This document shows positions 9,800-17,618 of a stretch of 64,000 nt of DNA, one piece after another. The DNA comes from Janthinobacterium fluminis. GTDB lineage: Bacteria; Pseudomonadota; Gammaproteobacteria; Burkholderiales; Burkholderiaceae_D. The DNA lies in assembly GCF_028595325.1 (NCBI RefSeq), contig NZ_JAQQXR010000007.1:62001-126000 (forward strand), given 5' to 3'. Both the position numbers and the translations under genes were made by a program. Every line of letters begins with the position of its first letter. Position 1 is the first letter of the stretch. The notes below the pieces were generated by a model. The model did not search any database, was not told the origin of the DNA, and worked only from the letters and a program-made list of their open reading frames with translations.

Positions 9800-10510
9800 T
9801 TAACTGAGCTGGAAGTTGATCGGCACGGTGACGAGGACCGGCACGGCTCTGCCGTTTTCCAGCAGGGGCTTGAACAGCGTGCGCATGCCCGCCTGGCGCC
9901 CCGCCTCGTCCAGGTTGGCGAAGCCGGAGGATTTTTCCACGGTCACCTGTTCGGGCTGGCCCCGGTCGTTGATCAGGATGCGCAGCACCACGGTGCCGCT
10001 CTCGCGCAGGCGCTTGGAAATGTTCGGGTAGACCGGTTGCAATTCCTTGAGAAATTCGACGCTGTTGACGTTGACGAGGCGCGGCGTGGGCGGCGCCGGC
10101 GCGGCCACCACCGGCGCGCTGGTGGGAACGGCGGCGGGCGCGGCCACGGCGGCCGTCGGCTGCGGCACGGTGATGGTCGGTTCGCTCGGCGCCGTGGTCA
10201 GCGGCGGCAGCGGCAGCGGCGGCACGATGGTGCGCGGCTGCGGCGTGCTCAGTTGCACGGTTTTCGGGACGGCCGGCGCGCTCGGCTTGGGCGGTTCCGG
10301 CGGCGCGACGAAGCTGACCATGATCGCCTCGGGCAGCGCGGCGTGGACGACCTGGCGCAGCATGCCGTTTTGCAGCGCGTAAAACAGCACGATGTGCAGG
10401 ATGATGATCGACGCCAGCGGCGTGAATTGTTTGCGTTTGGCCTTCAGCGCGGCCAGCAGCTCCTGAGCCAAGCCCGCTTCGCCCGGGCCCGCCATCGTCA
10501 TCGTGTTCAT
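9800..10510 (-). CDS. Energy transducer TonB
   Basis: The 236-residue protein has one N-terminal membrane anchor (LASIIILHIVLFYALQ, about residues 32-48), a Pro/Ala-rich periplasmic spacer (PPEPPKPSAPAVPK and further) and a C-terminal TonB domain containing YPNISKRLRESGTVVLRILI and the closing VPVLVTVPINFQLS. It passes proton-motive energy to outer-membrane iron receptors. The start at 10510 has the ribosome-binding site AAGGAAAG; a reading from 10615 would run through the bfd gene. It is 8 bp downstream of bfd. No exbB/exbD lie beside it; the only pair in the window is near 40.3 kb. Confidence 0.88.
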   Translation of the reverse strand: MNTMTMAGPGEAGLAQELLAALKAKRKQFTPLASIIILHIVLFYALQNGMLRQVVHAALPEAIMVSFVAPPEPPKPSAPAVPKTVQLSTPQPRTIVPPLPLPPLTTAPSEPTITVPQPTAAVAAPAAVPTSAPVVAAPAPPTPRLVNVNSVEFLKELQPVYPNISKRLRESGTVVLRILINDRGQPEQVTVEKSSGFANLDEAGRQAGMRTLFKPLLENGRAVPVLVTVPINFQLS

Positions 10511-10518
10511 CGCTTTCC

Positions 10519-10734
10519 TTATATCGTCAGTGCGGGGCGTTGCAACACGCGCTCCTGCAGTGGGGTTTGGTTGCTGATGTGTTCTTGCAAGACTTCCTTG
10601 GCGCAGCTGTGGCATTTGCCGCAGCAGGTGGCGACACCTAGGTCGCGGCGCAATTCGGCCATGCTGCTCAAGCCGAGATCCACGGCTTGGCGGATTTCGC
10701 GATCAGATATGTTGTTGCAGACACATACAATCAT
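10519..10734 (-). CDS. bfd: Bacterioferritin-associated ferredoxin
   Basis: The 71-residue protein begins MIVCVCNNISDREIRQAV and continues to ATCCGKCHSC. The CxC and CxxC pairs are the [2Fe-2S] ligands of Bfd, which passes electrons to bacterioferritin so that stored iron is released. The start at 10734 gives the expected length; an upstream Met at 10770 adds 12 residues not seen in the family. It leads the bfd-tonB operon and sits 75 bp downstream of a strong Fur box, so it is probably made when iron is low. Confidence 0.95.
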   Translation of the reverse strand: MIVCVCNNISDREIRQAVDLGLSSMAELRRDLGVATCCGKCHSCAKEVLQEHISNQTPLQERVLQRPALTI

Positions 10735-10808
10735 CGTGGCACCTTCTGGCTTAATACTCAATATGTACAAAGGAGGAATTCATGCCGCTAAGGCATCGTT
10801 GCATTCGT

Positions 10809-10827
10809 TTTAATGAGAATCATTATC
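10809..10827. promoter_or_regulatory. Fur box between bfd-tonB and feoAB
   Basis: The 19-bp site TTTAATGAGAATCATTATC matches the E. coli Fur consensus at 16 of 19 positions by direct comparison. It lies 75 bp upstream of the bfd start, in the gap shared with the divergent feo operon. It probably represses bfd-tonB when iron is plentiful; the feo start is about 270 bp away and may need its own site. Confidence 0.8.
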
Positions 10828-10975
10828 ATTACGTTTTGCATTGTCCCGCAAAGCAGAAAAATTTGCAAGCGATTTGATGCGGAAAGCGCGGCCCGCCGTC
10901 GTTTAACCCTACTGGCGCAGGGGGCGCGCGGCGCCGCAAACGGGGAGGCTTAAGGATGGCTTAAGGGGGCCAAAT

Positions 10976-11003
10976 AGAAACAATTCGCATTACCGCTTAT
11001 AAT
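10976..11003 (+). promoter_or_regulatory. Probable feoAB promoter with weak Fur-like overlap
   Basis: A consensus -10 hexamer TATAAT lies at 10998-11003, about 92 bp upstream of feoA. The -35 region is poor. The stretch 10976-10994 (AGAAACAATTCGCATTACC) matches the Fur consensus at 10 of 19 positions, so Fur could bind over the promoter, but this is weak. No gene is seen in 10828-11079. Confidence 0.4.
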
Positions 11004-11094
11004 AGCCGCAGTCCGCTCCGAATTTTCAAGCCTGCCGGCATCGCCGCCGCAGGCCCACGCTGCGCCCTCTGTTCACTTAATGGAAGCTTCGCTC

Positions 11095-11367
11095 ATGACT
11101 CTTGCGCCGACCCTGATCACCCTTGATGCCTTAGCGGCGGGCAAGAGCGGCACCGTCATCCATGTCTCGCCGACGGCCCCGGGCCAGCTCGACGAAGGCG
11201 TCGACCTGGCGCGCCGGCTGATGGAGCTGGGCTTCGTGCCGGGCGAGCGCATCCGCATGCTGAAACGCGGCATGCCGGGCGGCGACCCGCTCGCCATCAA
11301 GGTCGGCAACGCTACCTTCGCCCTGCGCCGCTTCGAGGCGGCCTGCATCGCGATTCAACCGGAGTGA
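11095..11367 (+). CDS. feoA: Ferrous iron transport protein A
   Basis: The 90-residue SH3-like protein contains LARRLMELGFVPGERIRMLKR and GGDPLAIKVGNATFALRRFEA, the core of FeoA. It is a small cytoplasmic partner of FeoB in ferrous iron uptake. The start at 11095 has GGAAG 8 nt upstream; a start at 11080 would add five residues and lacks a ribosome-binding site. Its stop overlaps the ribosome-binding region of feoB, so the two are translated together. Confidence 0.95.
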   Translation: MTLAPTLITLDALAAGKSGTVIHVSPTAPGQLDEGVDLARRLMELGFVPGERIRMLKRGMPGGDPLAIKVGNATFALRRFEAACIAIQPE

Positions 11368-11369
11368 GC

Positions 11370-13262
11370 ATGGGCGCTGTCGACAACACCGTGCAGCCCG
11401 TGGCGCACCAGGCGGTCATCGCACTGATCGGTAATCCCAACTGCGGCAAGACCGCGCTGTTCAACCGCCTGACGGGCTCGCACCAGAAGGTGGCCAACTA
11501 CGCCGGCGTGACCATCGAGCGCAAGGAGGGCGGCTTCACGTCGCCGGCCGGGCGGGTCTTCCGCGTCATCGACTTGCCGGGCGCCTACAGCCTGTCGGCG
11601 ACGACGCCGGACGAGGCCATCACGCGCGACGTCGTCGCCGGCCTGCGCGCCGGCGAGCGCGTGCCCGACGCCATCGTCTGCGTCGTCGACGCCACCAATT
11701 TGCGCCTGAACCTGCGCCTGGTGCTGGAAGTCCAGCGCCTCGGCCTGCCGATGCTGCTGGCGCTGAACATGGTCGACGTGGCCAAGAAGCGCGGCATCGT
11801 CATCGACGCCGACAAACTGGCCCGCGAGCTCGGCATGACGGTGGTGGAGACGGTCGCCGTGCAGGGCGGCGGCGAGAAGTCGCTGCTGCGCGCCCTCGAC
11901 GAGATGGCGCCGCTGGCGCAGGGCAGCGTCCAGCCGCTGTCGGCCATCGACGCCGTCAGCGTCGAGCAGACCCAGCGCGAAGTGCGGCGCATCCTGGCCG
12001 TCGCCAGCAACGACAGCCAGGACAGGGGCACCCGGACGGAAAAGATCGACGACGTGGTGCTGCATCCGGTGCTGGGGCCGGCCATCCTGGCCCTGCTGAT
12101 GTTCCTCGTGTTCCAGGCCGTCTTCACGTGGGCGGCGACGCCGATGGAAATGATCAAGGACGGCGTCGACGGCCTCGGCCAGATGCTGGCCACGCACATG
12201 TCCGAGGGCGTGCTGCGCAGCCTGCTCGTCGAGGGCGTGCTGGGCGGCGTCGGCAGCGTGCTGGTGTTCCTGCCGCAGATTCTGATTCTGTTCTTCTTCA
12301 TCCTCAGCCTTGAGGATTGCGGCTACCTGCCGCGCGCCGCTTTCCTGCTGGACCGCCTGATGGGCGGCGTCGGCCTGTCGGGACGCGCCTTCATCCCGCT
12401 GCTGTCGAGCTTCGCCTGCGCGATTCCCGGCGTGATGGCGGCGCGCACGATCCAGAATCCGCGCGACCGCCTCGTGACGATCATGATCGCGCCTTTGATG
12501 ACCTGCTCGGCGCGCCTGCCCGTGTACGCGCTGATCATCGCCGCCTTCATCCCCGAGCGCGAGGTGGCCGGCTTCCTCAGCCTGCAGGGCCTGGTGCTGT
12601 TCGTCCTGTATTTCGCCGGCATTATCTCGGCCATGGCCGTCGCCTACGTGATGAAGCGCAGCATGGGCGGCAGCCGCCTGCATCCCCTGATGATGGAGCT
12701 GCCCAGCTACCACTGGCCGCACCTGCGCAACCTGGCCGTCGGCCTGTGGGAGCGCGCCAAGATCTTCCTGGCGCGCGTCGGCACGATCATCCTGACGCTG
12801 ATGATACTGCTGTGGTTCCTCAGCAGCTTCCCCGGCGCGCCCGAGGGCGCCACCCATCCGCCCATCTACTACAGCCTGGCCGGCCTGCTGGGCCGCGGCC
12901 TGGAAGTGCTGTTCGCGCCTATCGGCTTCAACTGGCAGATCTGTATCGCGCTGGTGCCGGGCATGGCGGCGCGCGAAGTGGCCGTCGGCGCGCTCGGCAC
13001 CGTCTACGCGCTGTCGCAGACGGGCGACGCGCTGGCCGGCACGCTGGAGCCGCTGATCGCCCAGTCCTGGTCGCTGGCGACGGCGCTGTCGCTGCTGGCC
13101 TGGTATGTGTTCGCGCCGCAGTGCCTGTCGACCTTGAGCGTGGTCAAGCGCGAGACGGCCAGCTGGCGCTACCCCTTGCTGATGGCCGGCTATATGTTCG
13201 CGCTGGCCTACGTGGCCTCGTTCCTGACCTACCGCATCGCCCTGTACTTCACCGGAGCCTGA
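11370..13262 (+). CDS. feoB: Ferrous iron transporter B
   Basis: The 630-residue inner-membrane protein has an N-terminal G domain: GNPNCGKTALFN (G1), DLPGAYSL (G3) and NMVD (G4). Gate motifs and about eight to ten membrane helices follow, including LEDCGYLPRAAFLLDRLM and SFACAIPGVMAAR. It imports Fe2+ in a GTP-dependent way. It is shorter than E. coli FeoB (773 residues) but normal for Burkholderiales forms. The chosen ATG has GGAG 5 nt upstream; an in-frame GTG two codons earlier is possible. It is followed after 1 bp by a small Cys-rich protein gene. Confidence 0.97.
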   Translation: MGAVDNTVQPVAHQAVIALIGNPNCGKTALFNRLTGSHQKVANYAGVTIERKEGGFTSPAGRVFRVIDLPGAYSLSATTPDEAITRDVVAGLRAGERVPDAIVCVVDATNLRLNLRLVLEVQRLGLPMLLALNMVDVAKKRGIVIDADKLARELGMTVVETVAVQGGGEKSLLRALDEMAPLAQGSVQPLSAIDAVSVEQTQREVRRILAVASNDSQDRGTRTEKIDDVVLHPVLGPAILALLMFLVFQAVFTWAATPMEMIKDGVDGLGQMLATHMSEGVLRSLLVEGVLGGVGSVLVFLPQILILFFFILSLEDCGYLPRAAFLLDRLMGGVGLSGRAFIPLLSSFACAIPGVMAARTIQNPRDRLVTIMIAPLMTCSARLPVYALIIAAFIPEREVAGFLSLQGLVLFVLYFAGIISAMAVAYVMKRSMGGSRLHPLMMELPSYHWPHLRNLAVGLWERAKIFLARVGTIILTLMILLWFLSSFPGAPEGATHPPIYYSLAGLLGRGLEVLFAPIGFNWQICIALVPGMAAREVAVGALGTVYALSQTGDALAGTLEPLIAQSWSLATALSLLAWYVFAPQCLSTLSVVKRETASWRYPLLMAGYMFALAYVASFLTYRIALYFTGA

Positions 13263-13263
13263 T

Positions 13264-13536
13264 ATGTGGCAAGAAGCGATCGTCGTTTGCATCGTCGCCG
13301 CCGCCGTCCTGCATGCGGCGGGCAAATACTTGCCGGCCGCCTGGCGCCGCCGCATCGTCGCCGCGCTGACGCGCTGCGGCGCCAGCGAGGCGAGGATGGC
13401 GGCGCTGTTCAAGACGGCGCCCAGTTGCACGGACGGCTGCGCCAGCTGCGGCTCCTGCAGCAGCGAGCCGGCGCCGCCGCTCGAAGCTGTCGACGCCAAG
13501 CGCGTCATCAAGGTGCACGCCCGGCCGGGCAAGTAA
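13264..13536 (+). CDS. Small Cys-rich membrane protein encoded after feoB
   Basis: The 90-residue protein has one N-terminal membrane segment (WQEAIVVCIVAAAVLHAAG), a basic stretch (AAWRRRIV) and a Cys cluster, CTDGCASCGSCSS, at about residues 56-68, which could bind metal or a cluster. It starts 1 bp after the feoB stop, so it belongs to the feo operon and takes the place where other bacteria have feoC. Proteins of this shape after feoB are found in related Burkholderiales (I recall them as a DUF family, possibly DUF6587). A role in Fe2+ transport is inferred from position only. Confidence 0.75.
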   Translation: MWQEAIVVCIVAAAVLHAAGKYLPAAWRRRIVAALTRCGASEARMAALFKTAPSCTDGCASCGSCSSEPAPPLEAVDAKRVIKVHARPGK

Positions 13537-13589
13537 GCCTCCCCGGCGGCCGCCTCGTGCCACCACTCCCCGCCACCCTTAGTCGCGCT

Positions 13590-13769
13590 CGCGCGGGAGC
13601 CGCCAATCTGGTGGCGGCGAACCAGTGGTATCTGATCGCCATGGCGGGAGAGGATCTCGTGCCGCAAATGATGGCGGAAACGGCCAGCAAGAAATTACAG
13701 AAGAAAATGACCCCGGACGACATCGAGCAATCCCGGCGTTTGGCGAAGTCCCGGGTGGCCGGTAAATAA
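13590..13769 (+). pseudogene. Remnant of a Sel1-repeat protein C-terminus
   Basis: One frame reads ANQWYLIAMAGEDLVPQMMA and ends KKMTPDDIEQSRRLAKSRVAGK before a stop at 13767. The pattern W-Y-x-I-A, then K-M-T-P-x-x-I and a final Leu-Ala, is typical of the last unit and tail of Sel1-like repeat proteins. No upstream repeat units remain, because the frame runs back into the end of the Cys-rich gene. It looks like a 5'-truncated fragment. An ATG at 13641 could still give a 42-residue peptide. Confidence 0.45.
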
Positions 13770-13772
13770 GCG

Positions 13773-13828
13773 GAACGCCAAGGCGGAGCGCCGAGGCGAG
13801 GCGCCAAGGCGGGGGCGCCAAGGCGGGG
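13773..13828. repeat. Short GC-rich tandem repeat, about 13-14 bp units
   Basis: Four imperfect copies of a unit like GCGCCAAGGCGGG follow one another, the last two being the most alike. They fill the gap between the Sel1 remnant and the GltB-like gene. Confidence 0.5.
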
Positions 13829-13841
13829 GCCCTCCCGCGCC

Positions 13842-15452
13842 TTAGCTCAGCGGGTGGAAGGATTCGGCCTGGGCCACCGGCCAGTACAGGCCGAACACCG
13901 GCGGCAGCCGCGACAACTGGCTGGGGTCGAGCAGCTCGCCCGGCTCCAGGTAGGGCAGCAGCGCCGACGCCAGCTTGACCTGGTTCGGCGAGATGCGCCG
14001 CACCAGGTGGTGCGGCCGCAACTGCGAGGGGTGGCTCAGGCCGGCGGCGGCGATCAGCTCGGCCAGCGCCTTCAGCGTGTTCTGGTGGAAGTGGGCCACG
14101 CGCGCCGTCTTGTCGGGCACCACCAGCGCGCGCTGGCGCTGCGGGTCTTGCGTCGCCACGCCCGTCGGGCAGCGGTCGGTGTGGCAGTTCTGCGACTGGA
14201 TGCAGCCGAGCGCGAACATGAAGCCGCGCGCCGAGTTGCACCAGTCCGCGCCCAGCGCCAGCGTGCGGGCGATGTCGAAGGCCGTGATGATCTTGCCGGA
14301 GGCGCCGATCTTGATCTTGTCGCGCAAATTGGCGCCGACGAGGGTGTTATGCACCAGCAGCAGCGCCTCTTGCAGCGGCGTGCCGACATGGTCGGTGAAC
14401 TCGACCGGCGCCGCGCCCGTGCCGCCCTCGCCGCCGTCGACGACGATGAAGTCGGGCGTGATGCCGCTGGCCAGCATGGCCTTGACGATGCCGAAAAACT
14501 CCCACGGGTGGCCGATGGCCAGCTTGAAGCCGGTCGGCTTGCCGCCCGACAGATTGCGCAGGCGCTCGATGAAGGCGAGCATTTCCAGCGGCGTCGCAAA
14601 TTCCGCGTGGCGGGCCGGCGAGATGCAGTCGACGCCGGCGATGACGCCGCGGGTGGCGGCGATTTCCGCCGTCACCTTGGGGCCGGGCAGCACGCCGCCG
14701 TGGCCCGGCTTGGCGCCCTGCGACAGCTTGAGTTCGATCATCTTCACTTGCGGCGCCGTCGCGTTGGCGATGAAGTTGGCCTCGGAAAAACTGCCGTCGG
14801 GCTGGCGGCAGCCGAAGTAGCCGGAGCCGATCTCCCACACCAGGTCGCCGCTGTTTTGCCGGTGGTACTGGCTGATGCTGCCCTCGCCCGTGTCGTGCAT
14901 GAAACCGCCGACGCGGGCGCCGCCGTTCAGCGCCAGGATGGCGTTGGCCGACAGCGCGCCGAAGCTCATCGCCGAGATGTTGAACACGCTGGCCGAGTAG
15001 GGCTGGGCGCGTGGGCAGTCGGGGTGGGCGCCGATGTCGATGCGGAAATTGTGGTCGGCCACGGCGGCCGGCGCGATCGAGTGGTTGATCCATTCGTAGC
15101 CGGCGGCGTAGACGTCGAGCTGGGTGCCGAAGGGGCGCTTGTCCGTTTCCACCTTGGCGCGCTGGTAGACGATGCTGCGCTGGTTGCGCGAAAACGGTTT
15201 CGCCTCGGTGTCGTCTTCGAGGAAGTACTGGCGGATTTCCGGGCGTATGCTTTCGAGCAGGAAGCGGAAATGCGCCAGCAGCGGGTAGTTGCGGCGCAGC
15301 GCGCGACGCGTTTGCAGCAGGTCGGCGACGCCGAGCGCCGTCAGGGCGCCCGCCAGCAGCGTCAGCCAGTGGGGGCCGGCCAGCGCCAGCGACAGCGCGC
15401 ACGCGGCCGCGACGGCGATGAAGGCAAGGTAACGGGTGGAAAACAGGCGCAT
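13842..15452 (-). CDS. FMN-binding glutamate synthase-domain protein with membrane anchor
   Basis: The 536-residue protein has one or two hydrophobic helices at the N-terminus (about residues 8-42). A domain like the FMN-binding core of GltB follows: INISAMSFG-type VFNISAMSFGALSANAI, KPGHGG, and the glycine-rich IVVDGGEGGTGAAPVEF. The cluster motif CIQSQNCHTDRCPTG has the Cys spacing of the GOGAT 3Fe-4S site. The glutaminase domain and GltD are absent. Stand-alone proteins of this type are widespread and their reaction is not settled. The ATG at 15452 has a GGAG site; a TTG at 15476 is less likely. Confidence 0.88.
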   Translation of the reverse strand: MRLFSTRYLAFIAVAAACALSLALAGPHWLTLLAGALTALGVADLLQTRRALRRNYPLLAHFRFLLESIRPEIRQYFLEDDTEAKPFSRNQRSIVYQRAKVETDKRPFGTQLDVYAAGYEWINHSIAPAAVADHNFRIDIGAHPDCPRAQPYSASVFNISAMSFGALSANAILALNGGARVGGFMHDTGEGSISQYHRQNSGDLVWEIGSGYFGCRQPDGSFSEANFIANATAPQVKMIELKLSQGAKPGHGGVLPGPKVTAEIAATRGVIAGVDCISPARHAEFATPLEMLAFIERLRNLSGGKPTGFKLAIGHPWEFFGIVKAMLASGITPDFIVVDGGEGGTGAAPVEFTDHVGTPLQEALLLVHNTLVGANLRDKIKIGASGKIITAFDIARTLALGADWCNSARGFMFALGCIQSQNCHTDRCPTGVATQDPQRQRALVVPDKTARVAHFHQNTLKALAELIAAAGLSHPSQLRPHHLVRRISPNQVKLASALLPYLEPGELLDPSQLSRLPPVFGLYWPVAQAESFHPLS

Positions 15453-15602
15453 ACGGACTCCGGTGAGGGCGGACAAACTGGCAGCGAGTGTACCGCTGTT
15501 TCCGTACGGAAGCTATGCCGGTCCGTTTTTGCGCCGCCGCCCTTATACTCGTGGGGGCGGCGCCGGCCGCCGCGCCATCCACTCTCACACGGGAAAGCCC
15601 CC

Positions 15603-16274
15603 ATGATCGTTGTCCACCATCTCAACAACTCGCGCTCGCAGCGCGTGCTCTGGCTGCTCGAAGAACTGGGGCTGGGCTACCAGGTCAAGCGCTACGAGCG
15701 CGACCCGAAAACCATGCTGGCGCCGGCTTCGCTGCGCGCCGTCCACCCGCTCGGCAAGTCGCCCGTCATCACGGATGGCGCGGACACGGTGGCCGAGTCC
15801 GGCGCCATCGTCGAGTATCTGCTCGAGCGCTACGGCCAGGGCCGCCTGGCGCCGGCCGCCGGCACGCCGGAGCGCCTGCGCTGGACTTACTGGTTGCACT
15901 TTGCCGAGGGGTCGGCGATGGGGCCGCTGCTGATGAAATTGGTGTTCGACAAGGTCGAGAGCGGTCCGATGCCCTTCTTCGTGCGGCCGATCGCGCGGGC
16001 CATCGCGCGCAAGGTTAAGAAGGGTTTCATCACCCCGAACCTGGTCCAGCAGCTCGATTATATGGAGGCTGAGCTGGGCCGGGCGGAATGGTTCGCCGGC
16101 GCCGACTTTTCCGCCGCCGACATCCAGATGAGCTTTCCGCTGGAGGCTGCGGCCGCCCGCGGCGGCCTCGACGCGGGCCGGCCGAAGCTGATGGATTTCC
16201 TGCGGCGTATCCATGCGCGCCCCGCCTACCAGCGCGCGCTGGAGCGCGGCGGCCCCTACGAACTGCTGAAGTAG
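15603..16274 (+). CDS. Glutathione S-transferase (second)
   Basis: The 223-residue protein begins MIVVHHLNNSRSQRVLWLLE, the start of a beta/theta-like GST in which Asn/Ser near residue 10 contact glutathione. GKSPVITDG and ESGAIVEYLLERYG complete the thioredoxin-like half. The C-terminal domain ends FLRRIHARPAYQRALERGGPY, as in many GstA/YfcF-like proteins. Substrate unknown. It is unrelated in close sequence to the GST at 8270. A palindromic element follows 11 bp past the stop. Confidence 0.92.
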   Translation: MIVVHHLNNSRSQRVLWLLEELGLGYQVKRYERDPKTMLAPASLRAVHPLGKSPVITDGADTVAESGAIVEYLLERYGQGRLAPAAGTPERLRWTYWLHFAEGSAMGPLLMKLVFDKVESGPMPFFVRPIARAIARKVKKGFITPNLVQQLDYMEAELGRAEWFAGADFSAADIQMSFPLEAAAARGGLDAGRPKLMDFLRRIHARPAYQRALERGGPYELLK

Positions 16275-16285
16275 GGCCGCCAGCC

Positions 16286-16340
16286 GGGGACAGACCACGA
16301 TTTCCGAGAAATAGTTTCCTGGAAATCGTGGTCTGTCCCC
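16286..16340. repeat. REP-like palindrome, GGGGACAGACCACGATTTCC family
   Basis: Two perfect 20-bp arms (16286-16305 and 16321-16340; left arm GGGGACAGACCACGATTTCC) flank a 15-nt loop. The same arm occurs in the cluster at 41725-41906. It lies between the GST and exonuclease genes, both on the plus strand. Repeats of this kind are often dispersed by REP-associated tyrosine transposases; no such gene is in the window. Confidence 0.85.
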
Positions 16341-16384
16341 ACCGGGAGGTAAAATGCGCGATTCCACCGCTACCCACTCACCGC

Positions 16385-17161
16385 ATGGCCAGACTACTCG
16401 CTATCGACGGCTTGAACATCGTGCGCCGCGTCTACGAGGCGAGCCCGGAGCCGGATTCGGCCGAGAAGGCCGACATCGCGCTGCGCCACGCCCTGTCCTC
16501 GTTCAAGAAGCTCATCAACGGCCACGCGCCCACCCATGTGCTGCCGGCCTTCGACTTCGGCGGCCCGACCTGGCGCCACGCGCTCTACGCCGGCTATCGC
16601 GAGGGCCGCGCGCCCATGCCGGCCGAGCTGCGCGCGGCGTTGCCGGCCTTCTATGAGAAGCTGGCCGGCTTCGGCCTGCGCGTCGTCGTCATCCCCGAGG
16701 TCGAGGCCGACGACGTCATCGGCACGGCCGTCATGCGCTGGCTGCACGAGGGCCGTGGCGATGCCGTCGTCGCCAGCACGGACAAGGATTTGCACGGCCT
16801 GATCGCCTACGGCGCGCTGCTGTGGGACCATTTCAAGGGAGAATGGCACGACCACGCCTGGGTCGAGCGCAAGTTCGGCGTGCCGCCCGAGCTGCTGCCG
16901 GACTTGCTGGCGCTGATGGGCGACGTCACTGACAGCATCCCCGGCGTTTCCAAGGTCGGCCTGAAGACGGGCGCGAAGCTGTTGCGCGCCTACGGCAACC
17001 TGGACGCGGTGATGGCCGGCGCCGGCATTTTGAAGGGGCCGCTGGGAGAAAGGCTGCGGAAAGAACGCGATATACTGTATCTTTCTCGTCAATTGGTGCA
17101 ATTAAAGACGGACGTGCGCCTCGGCGTGACGTGGAATATGCTCGCATGGGACCACCATTGA
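16385..17161 (+). CDS. 5'-3' exonuclease, Pol I N-domain / Xni type
   Basis: The 258-residue protein resembles the 5'-nuclease domain of DNA polymerase I standing alone. It has LLAIDGLNIVRRVYE, FDFGGPTWRHALYAGYREGR, the metal-binding EVEADDVIGT and STDKDLHGLI, and the helix-three-turn-helix region LMGDVTDSIPGVSKVGLKTG. It would cut flaps or degrade RNA primers in replication and repair. The start is chosen at MARLLAIDG; the open frame upstream runs through the GST gene and the repeat. The length fits Xni-like proteins. Confidence 0.9.
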   Translation: MARLLAIDGLNIVRRVYEASPEPDSAEKADIALRHALSSFKKLINGHAPTHVLPAFDFGGPTWRHALYAGYREGRAPMPAELRAALPAFYEKLAGFGLRVVVIPEVEADDVIGTAVMRWLHEGRGDAVVASTDKDLHGLIAYGALLWDHFKGEWHDHAWVERKFGVPPELLPDLLALMGDVTDSIPGVSKVGLKTGAKLLRAYGNLDAVMAGAGILKGPLGERLRKERDILYLSRQLVQLKTDVRLGVTWNMLAWDHH

Positions 17162-17201
17162 CGGCGCGTCTGGACAACAACGTACAGTATTGGGATTTTC
17201 T

Positions 17202-17618
17202 ATGATGTTAAAAGCGGTTCTCATCGACAGCAGCGCCATCTCGCGCGGCCTGCTGAACACGGTCCTGACCGACGGCGGCTACGACGTCTGCGGCCAGACC
17301 CACACCAGCGCGCTGGGCCTGGCCCTGCTGGTCAAGCACCACCCGCACTTCGTCTGCATCGCGCGCGAGCTGGTCGAGGACGGCAGCAAGGTGGTCGAGG
17401 CCATCCGCGCGCAGTGGCCGAAAACCTTGATCTTCATGGTTTCGGCCGGCATCGACGCCGCCTCGCTGCAGGCGGCCCACGCCAGCGGCGTCAGCGGCTT
17501 CATCGTCAAGCCCTTCAACGCCGACACGGTGCTGAAGACGATACGCAACACCGTCATCGCGATGGTGCGCAAGCAGCAGCAGGCCAGCGCCGCCGCCGGG
17601 TCAGGCCAGGCCGGTTGA
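17202..17618 (+). CDS. Atypical receiver-domain protein lacking the phosphoacceptor Asp
   Basis: The 138-residue protein is a single CheY-like domain. The end of strand 1 reads VLIDSSAIS, so one of the two acidic pocket residues is lost. At the phosphorylation site the sequence is [12 protein letters not shown]: Ala54/Arg55 stand where the Asp should be. The later Ser (MVSAG) and Lys (VKPF) are present. It probably works without phosphorylation or as a protein-binding module. Starts at 17202 and 17205 are both possible; GGGA precedes them. Its last 18 bp overlap the end of mnmA on the other strand. Confidence 0.85.
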   Translation: MMLKAVLIDSSAISRGLLNTVLTDGGYDVCGQTHTSALGLALLVKHHPHFVCIARELVEDGSKVVEAIRAQWPKTLIFMVSAGIDAASLQAAHASGVSGFIVKPFNADTVLKTIRNTVIAMVRKQQQASAAAGSGQAG

